Shown here: piece by piece, positions 41,625 through 49,987 of the stretch
Position numbering within the stretch: position 1 is the stretch's first letter
How the letters are laid out: each line of letters opens with the position of its first letter
From: CAVUAN01 sp963739435
Lineage (GTDB): Bacteria > Acidobacteriota > Thermoanaerobaculia > UBA5066 > Gp7-AA6
Length of the DNA: 64,000 nucleotides
Assembly: GCA_963739435.1 (NCBI GenBank)
Contig: CAVUAN010000030.1
Location: 1 to 64,000 of the forward strand
Direction of reading: 5' to 3'
The notes under the pieces: generated by a model
Seen by the model: the letters and a program-made list of their open reading frames with translations, nothing else
Databases searched by the model: none
What the model was told of the DNA's origin: nothing
Made by a program: the position numbers and the translations under genes

Positions 41625-42532
41625 ATGAAGCATCTTCAACGCCTTGCCGTCGTGATTTCGTTGGCTTGTCTGGCTGCGGCCGCTGCCGGCTTTGGCCCAG
41701 ACCGATCCGCACGCGGGCCACGCGCAGGAGAAGGCGGCAGCCGCGCCGGCCGCGGCGCCGGTCGCCCCGAAACGAGGCGCTGCCGCCCGACGCCGATCAG
41801 GCCAAGGAGGCGCTGGCGCAAATCGCCGCGCCACGGCGAGTGGGTGGACATCAAGCTGCCCGACGGAGGCAAGCTCGTCACCTGGGTCGTCTACCCGGAG
41901 TCGAAGTCGAAGGCCGGCGTCGTGATCGTGATCCACGAGATCTTCGGGCTGACCGACTGGGTCCGCGGCGTCGCCGACCAGTTCGCGAAGGAGGGATTCA
42001 TCGCCGTCGCTCCCGATCTTCTCTCCGGCAAAGGGCCGAACGGGGGCGGGACCGACTCGCTGGGTGAGGACGTCGGCGAAGGTCATCCGCACCCTCACGC
42101 CGGAAACGGTCGTCGAGCGCTTGAACGCCGCGCGCGACTACGCGCTGAAGCTCCCGGCCGCCAACGGAAAGGTCGGCTCGGTCGGCTTCTGCTGGGGCGG
42201 CACGACGAGCTTCGCATATGCCGTGGCGCAGCCCAAGCTGAATGCGGCCGTCGTCTACTACGGCACCTCGCCGTCGGAGGCCGCGGCCTACGCGACGATC
42301 TGCAGCACCCGTCCTCGGGCTCTACGGCGGCGACGACGCGCGCGTGGACGCGACGATCCCGACGGCCGAGGCCGAGATGAAGAAGCTCGGCAAGCCCTAC
42401 ACGCCCCGCGTTTTCGAGGGAGCGGGACACGGGTTCCTGAGGCAGCTTTCGGGCAAGGACGGCGCCAATCGCAAAGCGGCCGAACAGGCCTGGCCCGCGA
42501 CGCTCGCCTTCTTCCGCGAGCGCTTGAAATAG
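41625..42532 (+). pseudogene. Secreted dienelactone hydrolase family protein, frame-disrupted
   Basis: About 300 residues in four frame segments. ATG 41625 follows GGAGGA and starts a signal peptide (LAVVISLACLAAAAA). The hydrolase domain has VVIVIHEIFGLTDWVRGVAD, the nucleophile Cys in VGSVGFCWGGTTSFAYA, the Asp in LGLYGGDDARVDATI, and the His in FEGAGHGFLRQ, giving the Cys-Asp-His triad of dienelactone hydrolases. Frame changes fall near 41690, 41820, 42065 and 42300. The preceding region is Ala-rich linker. Substrate unknown; secreted DLH-type enzymes are common general esterases. Confidence 0.85.
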
Positions 42533-42545
42533 GGGGAGCCGGTCC

Positions 42546-42866
42546 TCAGAGGCGGCGAGGAAGTGCAGATAGCTCTCGGGCGCCCGCTCGAGAATCTTGA
42601 AGCAGAACCCGCTCGGGACGACGCGCGCGAGGGCGACCGGCACGCGGTAGGAACGGGTGACCTGTCCCGGAGAGAGGGACCTTGGTCTCGTCCGGGAGAA
42701 TCAGCGTGAGGACCAGCCGCGCGCCGAGCTTCGGAATGCGCGCGGTGCGCACAAAGAAGCTGGACGGGGAGATGTCGTAGGTAAACCCCACACAGGCGGC
42801 CTTGTCCCAATGGAACTCGACCGTGAGACGGCGCCGCTTTCGCAGCAGATGTCGCTTCTCGGGCAT
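42546..42866 (-). CDS. PilZ-like protein, C-terminal frame breaks
   Basis: About 106 residues. The N terminus is basic (PEKRHLLRKRRRLTVEF) and aligns with the PilZ Arg motif; YDISPSSFFVRTARIPKLGA corresponds to D-x-S-x-x-G-x-x-V, but Ser replaces the usual Gly, so c-di-GMP binding may be weak. After a frame change near 42665 the other frame reads VPSGFCFKILERAPESYLHF, the expected PilZ end. I give the stop at 42546, which needs a second compensating change. It is the second PilZ protein in the window (first at 529). The gene converges with the dienelactone hydrolase. Confidence 0.6.
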   Translation of the reverse strand: MPEKRHLLRKRRRLTVEFHWDKAACVGFTYDISPSSFFVRTARIPKLGARLVLTLILPDETKVPLSGTGHPFLPRAGRPRARRPERVLLQDSRAGARELSALPRRL

Positions 42867-42921
42867 CGCCCGCTCCAGAGAAGCAAGAATGATACCGCTT
42901 TTCGGGCTGCGGCGGGGCTTT

Positions 42922-43896
42922 CTAGCGTGCGAGGCGCAAGCCAGGCTTCAGGGGAAGCGTGCCCTGGCCCTCGACGCCGTAAACCGGCGCGCACCAGTGA
43001 CGGTAGGTGGGCACGCGGCCGCGCACGACATCGAAGTAGAGCTTGCGCAGTCCCGAGACGACCGGCCCGATCTTGCCTGAGCCGATCGGCCTGTGATCCA
43101 CCTTCGTGATCGCCGCGATCTGCACGCCGGTGCCGCAGAAGAACGCCTCGTCGGCGAGATAGATCTCGGTCCGGTCGACGCGCCGTTCGACGACCGTCAT
43201 GCCGAGGTCCCGGCGCAAGAGCTCGAGCACGGTCCGCCGGGTGATGCCCTCGAGCACGCTGTCGGTCGTCATCGGCGTGAACGCGACGCCGTTCTTGACG
43301 AAAAAGACGTTGGCGGCCGAGCCCTCGGAAACCTTGCCGTCGGAGCCGAGGACGATCGCCTCGTCGAAGCCCGCCCGGACGGCGTCGGTCTTCGTGAACG
43401 CGGAGTTGACGTAGGCGCCGGCGATCTTGCCGCGAGCCGGGATCATGTTGTCGTCCACGCGCCGCCAGGAGGAGACGCCGACGTGCAGGCCCTCCTCGTT
43501 CGACACGTACGAGCCGTAGGGAATCGCGATCATCGAGATCTCCGGCGTCAGGTCGTGCAGCTTCACGCCGATCGTCTCGTCGCAATAGAACGCGAGCGGG
43601 CGCGCGTAGCAGTCCTCGCGGTAGCCCTCCGTGCGCAGCAGCGCGGCGAGCGAGGCTGAAAGGGTGTCCTCGGTGTGCTGCAGGTCCATGCCGAGCAGCT
43701 TTGCGGATTCGAGAAACCGCCGGAAGTGATCGGTGGGGCGGAAGACGAAGAGCTCTTTCTCGTCGTCGTTCCAGAATGCCCTCACGCCGCCGAAAACCGC
43801 CGTGCCGTAGTTCAAGGCGTGGGTCATCACGCCGACTTTTGCCTCGGAGTAGGGAACGATGCGGCCCTGGAAGAAGGCGTGGCGGGGAAGCGTCAT
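42922..43896 (-). CDS. ilvE: Branched-chain amino acid aminotransferase
   Basis: A 324-residue class IV PLP aminotransferase for Leu, Ile and Val. Features: ALNYGTAVFGGVRAFW, the PLP Lys in ARGKIAGAYVNSAFTK (about residue 153), DEAIVLGSDGKVSEGSAANV, and the PLP-phosphate loop SVLEGITRRTVLELLRRDLG, with FFCGTGVQIAAITKVDHRPI near the end. The length is normal. It diverges from a MocR-type regulator 117 bp away, and the gap holds AAGTGGAC-like repeats, so its expression may respond to pyridoxal phosphate or amino acids. Confidence 0.94.
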   Translation of the reverse strand: MTLPRHAFFQGRIVPYSEAKVGVMTHALNYGTAVFGGVRAFWNDDEKELFVFRPTDHFRRFLESAKLLGMDLQHTEDTLSASLAALLRTEGYREDCYARPLAFYCDETIGVKLHDLTPEISMIAIPYGSYVSNEEGLHVGVSSWRRVDDNMIPARGKIAGAYVNSAFTKTDAVRAGFDEAIVLGSDGKVSEGSAANVFFVKNGVAFTPMTTDSVLEGITRRTVLELLRRDLGMTVVERRVDRTEIYLADEAFFCGTGVQIAAITKVDHRPIGSGKIGPVVSGLRKLYFDVVRGRVPTYRHWCAPVYGVEGQGTLPLKPGLRLAR

Positions 43897-43917
43897 GGCG
43901 TCCTCCTCAACATCCGA

Positions 43918-44023
43918 CTCAGTCCACTTCGGCAGTCCAATTTGCAGACCCTCCCGAATTGGCCTTATCCTCGTTCCGTGGCAGGATCGAATTCAAGAGC
44001 CAGTTGAAATCAAGTGGACCGAG
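43918..44023. promoter_or_regulatory. Candidate MocR operator boxes
   Basis: Three related sites lie in the ilvE-mocR gap. On the minus strand, GAAGTGGACTGAG (43918-43930) and AAATTGGACTG (43933-43943) form direct repeats 13 bp apart; on the plus strand, CAAGTGGACCGAG (44011-44023) covers the regulator's start codon. PdxR/MocR-type regulators are known to bind direct repeats of an AAAGTGGNCTA-like box, and these resemble it. Binding is inferred. Confidence 0.5.
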
Positions 44024-45492
44024 TGACGATCGGCCAGGCCGGCTTCGTCACCGCGCTCGGCAACTGGGCCGCTGGAGATGGGCCAGCCTACCGGCGGCTG
44101 GCCGATTCCCTGAAGCAGGCGATCGAAAGGGGCGAGGTCGCCGCGGGCTCGCGCCTGCCGGCCGAGCGCACGCTCTCGCGGCTGCTGTCGCTCTCGCGCA
44201 CGACGGTCGTCGCGGCCTACGAGCTTCTGCGCGACGAGCGCCTGGTCGAGAGCCGCCAGGGCAGCGGCACGCGCGTGCGCGGCAGCGAGAAGCGCGCGGG
44301 GCCGTTCCGCGAAGATCCGGCCGGCTCGTTCCGGCGGCACCCGGTCTACCGCGGCTTGATCGAAGGCTCGGGCGGCACGATCGAGTTTCTGGGAGCGCAC
44401 CTGCCGGCGTGTGACGGCGTCGTGCGCGACCTCTCCGCGGCCGACCGCGCGGCTTTGGCCGAGCTCGCGAAGGGGCCCGGCTATGTTCCTCTCGGACTGC
44501 CCGAGCTTCGCCGAGCCATCGCCGGCCACGTGGCTGGATGGGGGCTGCCGACGTCCCCGGACCAGGTCCTCGTCACGAGCGGAGCGCAGCAGGCGATCGG
44601 ACTGGCAGCCTCGCTCTTTCTCGAGCGCGGCGACGCCGTCGCCGTCGAGAACCCGACCTATCTCGGTGCGATCGACATCTTTGCGGCTCAGGGCGCGCGC
44701 CTCGTGCCCATTCCGGTCGGGGATGGCGGCGTGAACGTCGAAGCGCTGCGCGACGCCATCGCCCGTTCGAAGCCGCGCCTGATCTACCTGATGCCGACCT
44801 ACCAGAACCCGACAGGCGCCGTGCTCTCCGAACGCGACCGCCGCCGCGTGGCGCGGCTCGCGATCGACTCGGGCGTTCCGGTCATCGAGGACAACACCCT
44901 GGCCGACCTATCGCTCGGCCCCGCGCCCCCTCCTCCGATTGCGGCCTTCGCGGGCGCCGCTCCGGTCCTGACGGTCGGCTCCATGTCGAAGCTCTTTTGG
45001 GGCGGCCTGCGCGTGGGTTGGATCCGCGCGTCCGAGGAGGTCATCTCCCGGATCGCGAAGCTGAAGATCATGGCGGACCTCGGCGGCTCGCTGGTGGGCC
45101 AATTCGTGGCGGTGCGCCTGCTCGGGGAGGCCTCCCGCGTGCGGCAGGCGCGGCGGCGCGAGATCCGCGAGCGGCTCGACCGCCTGACGAAGCTCTTTGG
45201 CAAGCACCTGCCCGACTGGAGCTGGGCTCCGCCGGCCGGAGGCCTGTCGCTCTGGGTGAAGTTGCCGCACGGCGAGGCCAACGAGTTTTCGCAGGTGGCG
45301 CTGCGGCACGGCGTCTCGGTCGTGCCGGGCCCCCTGACCTCGCCCGACGGCAGCTGCGCCGATCGCCTGCGCGTCCCGTATGTCCTCGAGGCCGGACCCA
45401 TGACCGAAGGCATCGAACGCCTCGCCCGCGCCTGGGCGGCCTACTCCGTCACCGCGAGGCGCGAGCGCGAGAACCTGGGAGTCCTGGTCTAG
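44014..45492 (+). CDS. MocR-type GntR/aminotransferase transcription regulator
   Basis: A 492-residue regulator joining an N-terminal GntR winged helix (residues 20-95: YRRLADSLKQAIERGEVAAG, RLPAERTLSRLLSLSRTTVV, YELLRDERLVESRQGSGTRV) to a fold-type I aminotransferase domain. The PLP Lys is in VGSMSKLFWGGLRVGW near residue 330, and the cofactor-binding YLMPTYQNPTGAVLSERDRR and DNTLADL are present. MocR proteins sense PLP or amino-acid derivatives and usually control neighbouring PLP or amino-acid genes; the divergent ilvE is the obvious candidate. The start is GTG 44014 or GTG 44023. Confidence 0.92.
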   Translation: MDRVTIGQAGFVTALGNWAAGDGPAYRRLADSLKQAIERGEVAAGSRLPAERTLSRLLSLSRTTVVAAYELLRDERLVESRQGSGTRVRGSEKRAGPFREDPAGSFRRHPVYRGLIEGSGGTIEFLGAHLPACDGVVRDLSAADRAALAELAKGPGYVPLGLPELRRAIAGHVAGWGLPTSPDQVLVTSGAQQAIGLAASLFLERGDAVAVENPTYLGAIDIFAAQGARLVPIPVGDGGVNVEALRDAIARSKPRLIYLMPTYQNPTGAVLSERDRRRVARLAIDSGVPVIEDNTLADLSLGPAPPPPIAAFAGAAPVLTVGSMSKLFWGGLRVGWIRASEEVISRIAKLKIMADLGGSLVGQFVAVRLLGEASRVRQARRREIRERLDRLTKLFGKHLPDWSWAPPAGGLSLWVKLPHGEANEFSQVALRHGVSVVPGPLTSPDGSCADRLRVPYVLEAGPMTEGIERLARAWAAYSVTARRERENLGVLV

Positions 45493-45494
45493 CC

Positions 45495-47412
45495 CTAGGC
45501 GGCCTTTGCGGGCGCGGCGGCTTCGCCTCTCAGGTACTTGTCGAGGAAGGTCAGAATCGCCTTCCATCCCTCGATCTGGTTCTTCTTCTTCGAGAACCCG
45601 TGTCCTTCGTCCGGAAAGACGACGTACTCGACGGGCACGCCGTTCTTCTTGACGGCCGCCACGATGTCATCGGATTCGGGCTTGATGACGCGCGGGTCGT
45701 TGGCGCCCTGGAGCACGATGAGCGGCTTCTTGATCTGGTCGGCGTGGAAGAGGGGCGAGTTGGCCATCAGCATCTCGCGGTCCTTCACCGGGTCGCCGAT
45801 CTCCTTGTAGAGCGCGAGGCGCTGCGACTCCCACCACTTCGGGATCGACTCTCAGCGTCCGGATCCAGTTGGCAACCCCGAAAAGGTCGACGCCCACCTT
45901 GAACTCCTCGGGCTGGAAGGCGAGCGCCGCGAGCACCATGTATCCGCCGTAGCTGCCGCCGATGATGCCGATCCGGTCCTTGTCGACATAGGGAAGGCTC
46001 TGCAGGTACTTCTTGGCGGCCACACAGTCCCACAGAGGCTCTTTCCCGTGCTTCTGGTCGTCGGCCGTGAAGAACGTTTTTCCGTAGCCGGAGCTGCCCC
46101 GGTTGTTGATGCCCAGCACGACGTAGCCGTGGTTGACGAGGTACTGAATCGCCGCGCTGTAGTTCTTGCGCGTCTGCCCGCCCGGCCCGCCGTGCACCCA
46201 GACGAGAGCCGGCGCCTTCGCCTCGGCCGTCGCCTGGTGCGGCTTGTAGAAGATGTTCGGGATCGTCATCCCGTCGAAGGAAGCGAAGCGCACCACCTTC
46301 GACTCGACGAGATCCGCCGTGTCGATCTCCGGGTTCATCGTGTTCGTCAGCCGCCTCGGCGCGGCCGAGCCGAAATCCCAGACGTAGAGGTTGTTCGGCC
46401 CGCGGTCGCCATCGAGCTGAAAAGCGAGCTTCGTCTCGCTGCGTGAGATCCGCACGGAGCCGATCTCGCCGGAGGGCAGATCGGGAACAACGACGGGCTT
46501 GCCGCTCTTCGTGTCCAGGATCTGCAGCACGGTGCGGGCATCGTCGTTGACGGCCGTCACGCGGTAACGCCCGTTGTACGAGAAGGACATCGAGGAGATG
46601 TCCCAGTCCGACTTCTGGACTTCCTCGTGTTTTCCGGTAGCCAGCTCGTAGCGCTTCACTCGGTCGAACTCGGCGCCGTCGTTGGTCGTGTAGTAGAGCC
46701 ACTTCGAGGCGGTGTCGAACGCCTCGGGGGAGTAGTTCGCGGTTCCCTCGTGCTTCGAGATGTGCTGGACCGTTTTGGACGCGATGTTCCAGACGAAGAG
46801 GTCGCTGTCGGCAGTCGAGTTGGGTTTGCCGAGCGCCAGCCACCTCGCGTCGTCCGAGACGCCTGCGACCTGGTAGCCGCCGTCGTTCTGGAAGAGCAGC
46901 GTGCGCGCATAGCCGTCGGCCGCGTAGCGGTAGAGATCGAAGAACTTCGGGTCCCGCTCGTTTGACTGGACGTAGAAGGCGTCGCCCGCGTGCGTCCAGC
47001 CGGCAAAGGCGGCCTTGAGGTTCTCACCGGGCGTCAGGTCCCGTTCCTGGCCGTCCAACCCCCGGACGTAGAGATGGTTCTTCTCGTCGCCGCCCTTGTC
47101 GCGCGTGTAGAGGAACCGATCGTCCTTCGGAAAGTACGACACCGCGACCGTCGTGTCGGTCGTCGAGGTCGTCAGCGGCGTCGCGTCGCCTCCGGCAACC
47201 GGGATCGTGTAGACGTTGATGACGCCTGTCTTGTTCGAGGAGAAAAGGATCCTCTTTTCGTCGGACGAGAACGAGGCGCCGCTGATCGAGGTCGTCGCCA
47301 GGAACTGCTCGATCGTGTATTGCTTCGCCGGCCTCTTGGCCTGGGCGAGCGCCGGGACTGCCAGACCGATCAGGAGGACCGGAGCGAGAGACCGGATCGT
47401 TCGAAACTTCAT
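45495..47412 (-). CDS. Secreted S9 family prolyl oligopeptidase-type peptidase, one frame break
   Basis: About 640 residues. I chose ATG 47412, which opens a signal peptide (FRTIRSLAPVLLIGLAVPAL). A beta-propeller (residues 30-370, with FSSDEKRILFSSN, YSPEAFDTASKWLYY) precedes the alpha/beta catalytic domain: WVHGGPGGQTRKN, the nucleophile in RIGIIGGSYGGYMVLAALAF, Asp in LQGANDPRVIKPES and His in FPDEGHGFSKKKN. One frame change near 45850 separates the Ser from the Asp/His part. This fits S9C acylaminoacyl-peptidase or dipeptidyl-peptidase enzymes acting on peptides outside the cytosol. Confidence 0.92.
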
Positions 47413-47519
47413 GTTCACACTCACTTTCGGAGCGCGATTCTATGGCTGTTGAGTGTCAGCAACCGCGAAATCGTGGCATGGAATCTGCAGACTTCATCTG
47501 GCGTCAAGGAGGTTTAACC

Positions 47520-48200
47520 ATGCGATCCAACTATCGGGTTCTCTTGGCGATAGTCCTGCTCGCTGGGGGTACGTGGGCTCTTGCGCAGGATCCAAATCCA
47601 TCGCCGCCCCCGCAGCCTGCTCCGCCGGCGGAGGCGACACCGCCAGCGCCGCCAGCGCCGCCGGAACAACAGAGCGTCGTTCCGCCGGTGGTTCCCGTCG
47701 AATCGAAGCCCGTTCTCGCGCTGACCCCGATTGGAGTCGACACGACCGTCGTCTCGGGCAAGAAACCCGCGCCGAAGGCACCGCGCATCGACAAGAAGGC
47801 CGCGGACGCGGTCGCAAAGAAGCCGGTGGATGAGAAGGCGGTCAAGAGTGTGGAGGCCGCCACAGTCGCGGCCTTTGGCGATACGGCGGCGCCGCCGCCG
47901 GGCTCGCCTCCCAACGCGTCCGAGACCACGGCGAGCTCGCCGGCCACGGACAATCCGGCGCCGCCACTGCCTGCCGAGGCTGCCCGCGGCGATGTGATCC
48001 CCGCTCAGGAGGCGGCGCAGAAGAAGGTCGTGAAGGAAGGCGCCCTTCTGATCGCCCTTGGCTTTCTCATTCTCGTCGCGCTCACCATGGCGCTCTACAT
48101 CGCGCGCGGTTCGGCCAGCTCCTCGAGGAGTCTCTCGATCTTCCCGGACGGGCCGAGAGCCCAACCCAGGTCCCCTCTCGCCAGCGGCCGCCATCTCTGA
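47520..48200 (+). CDS. Proline-rich exported protein with C-terminal membrane anchor
   Basis: A 226-residue protein of unknown function. ATG 47520 follows AAGGAGGT (47507-47514), one of the best ribosome sites in the window. A signal peptide (SNYRVLLAIVLLAGGTWALA) leads to a Pro-rich segment (residues 24-55), an Ala/Lys/Pro linker (to about 170) and one membrane helix (VKEGALLIALGFLILVALTM), followed by a short Ser/Pro/Arg tail. The layout is that of a wall-spanning or periplasmic-linker protein. The gene is monocistronic and ends in a clear terminator. The strong ribosome site suggests high expression. Confidence 0.7.
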   Translation: MRSNYRVLLAIVLLAGGTWALAQDPNPSPPPQPAPPAEATPPAPPAPPEQQSVVPPVVPVESKPVLALTPIGVDTTVVSGKKPAPKAPRIDKKAADAVAKKPVDEKAVKSVEAATVAAFGDTAAPPPGSPPNASETTASSPATDNPAPPLPAEAARGDVIPAQEAAQKKVVKEGALLIALGFLILVALTMALYIARGSASSSRSLSIFPDGPRAQPRSPLASGRHL

Positions 48201-48223
48201 TGCGCGGCTCGCGGTGAGCCTCA

Positions 48224-48262
48224 GGGCGGGGGTAGGCCCCCGCCCGTTCCTCTTTTTCTTTC
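48224..48262 (+). terminator. Intrinsic terminator after proline-rich gene
   Basis: GGGCGGGGG (48224-48232), loop TAGG, CCCCCGCCC (48237-48245), then a T-rich tract ending at 48262. It lies 24 bp after the proline-rich gene. Confidence 0.8.
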
Positions 48263-48321
48263 CTGCCGATGTCGATTCTTCCCCCCGCCGTTCGACTCAC
48301 TGGTGAAAAGGAGGCCTCACC

Positions 48322-48669
48322 ATGCGTTACATGCTTCTGATCTACAGCCCGGAGGCGCAATGGGCCGCGATGTCGGAACAGCAGCGAGGGCAGATTTACG
48401 GGGAGTACATGGCCTTCACCGAGGCCATCAAGAAGAGCGGGAACCACAAGGCAGGCGACCCGCTGCAACCGACTTCGGCAGCCACGACGGTTCGGGTGAA
48501 GAACGGCAAGGCCGTGGCGACGGACGGCCCGTTTGCCGAGACGCGCGAGCAGCTGGGCGGCTACTACATCGTCGAGGCGAAGAACCTGGACGAGGCCAAC
48601 GAGATCGCCGGGCGGGTGCCCGGGGCCAAGTACGGCTCGATCGAGGTGCGTCCCATCATGGACATGTGA
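48322..48669 (+). CDS. DGPF (YCII-related) domain protein
   Basis: A 115-residue YCII/DGPF-domain protein: MRYMLLIYSPEAQWAAMSEQ at the N terminus and the diagnostic DGPFAETREQLGGYYIVEAK. The gene is followed 51 bp later by an ECF42-type sigma factor, the standard partner. In this known arrangement the DGPF protein is linked to the sigma factor's regulon. GGTGAAAAGGAGG precedes the ATG. Confidence 0.93.
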   Translation: MRYMLLIYSPEAQWAAMSEQQRGQIYGEYMAFTEAIKKSGNHKAGDPLQPTSAATTVRVKNGKAVATDGPFAETREQLGGYYIVEAKNLDEANEIAGRVPGAKYGSIEVRPIMDM

Positions 48670-48720
48670 CGGGCTTTTCGTCCCTGGCCCCGGCGAGAGT
48701 AGTCTCGCCGGGGCATCTCC

Positions 48721-49968
48721 ATGTCCATCGAAAACATCTACCGTGAGGAGTCCGGCCGGATCCTCGCCACGCTCATCCGGCTGGTGGGAGATTTCGACCT
48801 CGCCGAAGAAGTCATGCAGGACGCTTTCGCCGCGGCCCTCGAACAATGGCCCGGCCACGGCGTGCCCGAACATCCCCGCGCCTGGCTCGTCGCGACGGCG
48901 CGCCACAAGGCCATCGACCGGCTCCGCCGCGACGCCCGTTTCGCACAGAAGCGCGAGGAGCTCTCGCGCTGGGCAGCGCTCGGGGAAGGGGAGGCCCCGG
49001 GCTTTGCCGGCGAGGAGGACAACCGCGTGGCGGACGACCGCCTGCGCCTGATCTTCACTTGCTGCCATCCCTCTCTCTCGATCGAGGCCCAGGTCGCTCT
49101 GACACTGCGGACACTCGGCGGGCTGACGACCGAAGAGATCGCCCGCGCGTTTCTGGTGCCGGCACCCACGATGGCCCAGCGTCTCGTGCGCGCCAAGTCG
49201 AAGATCCGCCAGGCGAAGATCCCGTACCGCGTCCCGCCCGACGACAAGCTGCCGGAGCGTCTGGACGCCGTCCTCGTCGTTCTGTATGTCGTCTTCAACG
49301 AGGGCTACGCCGCCACCTCCGGCGGCGAGCTCGTGCGGGGCGAGCTTTGCGCCGAGGCGATTCGCCTGGCCCGGCTGTTGATGGAGCTCGTTCCCGAGAG
49401 CGCCGAGGCCCGAGCGCTTCTTGCCCTGATGCTGCTCCACGATTCGCGCCGCAATGCCCGCGTCTCGCCTGAAGGCGATCTCGTGCGCCTCGAGGACCAG
49501 GACCGCGGGAAATGGGATGCCGAGGAGATTCGCGAGGGCCTGGCGTTGACCGAGTCGGCTCTTCGCCGCGGCGGACCTGGTTCCTACGCGCTCCAGGCCG
49601 CGATTGCGGCGCTCCACGCCGAGGCCGCTTCTCCTCGAGACACCGACTGGCTCCAGATCGTCGAGCTCTACCGCGAGCTCCTCGACCGCCATCCTTCGCC
49701 CGTCATCGAGCTGAACCACGCCGCCGCGGTCGCCGAGGCGCACGGCCCCGAGGTGGGCTTGAAGCTCCTGGACGATCTCGAAGCGCGCGGCGAGCTCGCG
49801 GCCTACCATCTCCTGCCTGCTGCCCGCGGCCACTTTCTCGCCCGTCTGAACCGCCCCGCCGAAGCCGCCGAGGCCTACCGCCGGGCGCTTTCTCTCGTCT
49901 CCACTGTCCCCGAGCGCCGCTTCCTCGAGTGGGAGCTTGCTCGGATCGAGAAGGCCGGCCGAGAATGA
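48721..49968 (+). CDS. ECF42-type sigma factor with C-terminal extension
   Basis: A 415-residue sigma factor of the ECF42 type. Region 2 is LATLIRLVGDFDLAEEVMQD with HPRAWLVATARHKAIDRLRR. Region 4 has LRTLGGLTTEEIARAFLVPA and TMAQRLVRAKSKIRQAKIPY. Residues 185-415 form the long C-terminal extension (VLVVLYVVFNEGYAATSGGE, LNHAAAVAEAHGPEVGLKLL), TPR/SnoaL-like in character, that typically replaces an anti-sigma factor in this group. It forms a pair with the DGPF gene upstream. No anti-sigma gene is present, as expected for ECF42. Confidence 0.95.
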   Translation: MSIENIYREESGRILATLIRLVGDFDLAEEVMQDAFAAALEQWPGHGVPEHPRAWLVATARHKAIDRLRRDARFAQKREELSRWAALGEGEAPGFAGEEDNRVADDRLRLIFTCCHPSLSIEAQVALTLRTLGGLTTEEIARAFLVPAPTMAQRLVRAKSKIRQAKIPYRVPPDDKLPERLDAVLVVLYVVFNEGYAATSGGELVRGELCAEAIRLARLLMELVPESAEARALLALMLLHDSRRNARVSPEGDLVRLEDQDRGKWDAEEIREGLALTESALRRGGPGSYALQAAIAALHAEAASPRDTDWLQIVELYRELLDRHPSPVIELNHAAAVAEAHGPEVGLKLLDDLEARGELAAYHLLPAARGHFLARLNRPAEAAEAYRRALSLVSTVPERRFLEWELARIEKAGRE

Positions 49969-49987
49969 GCGGGTATAGCCTGCCCGA

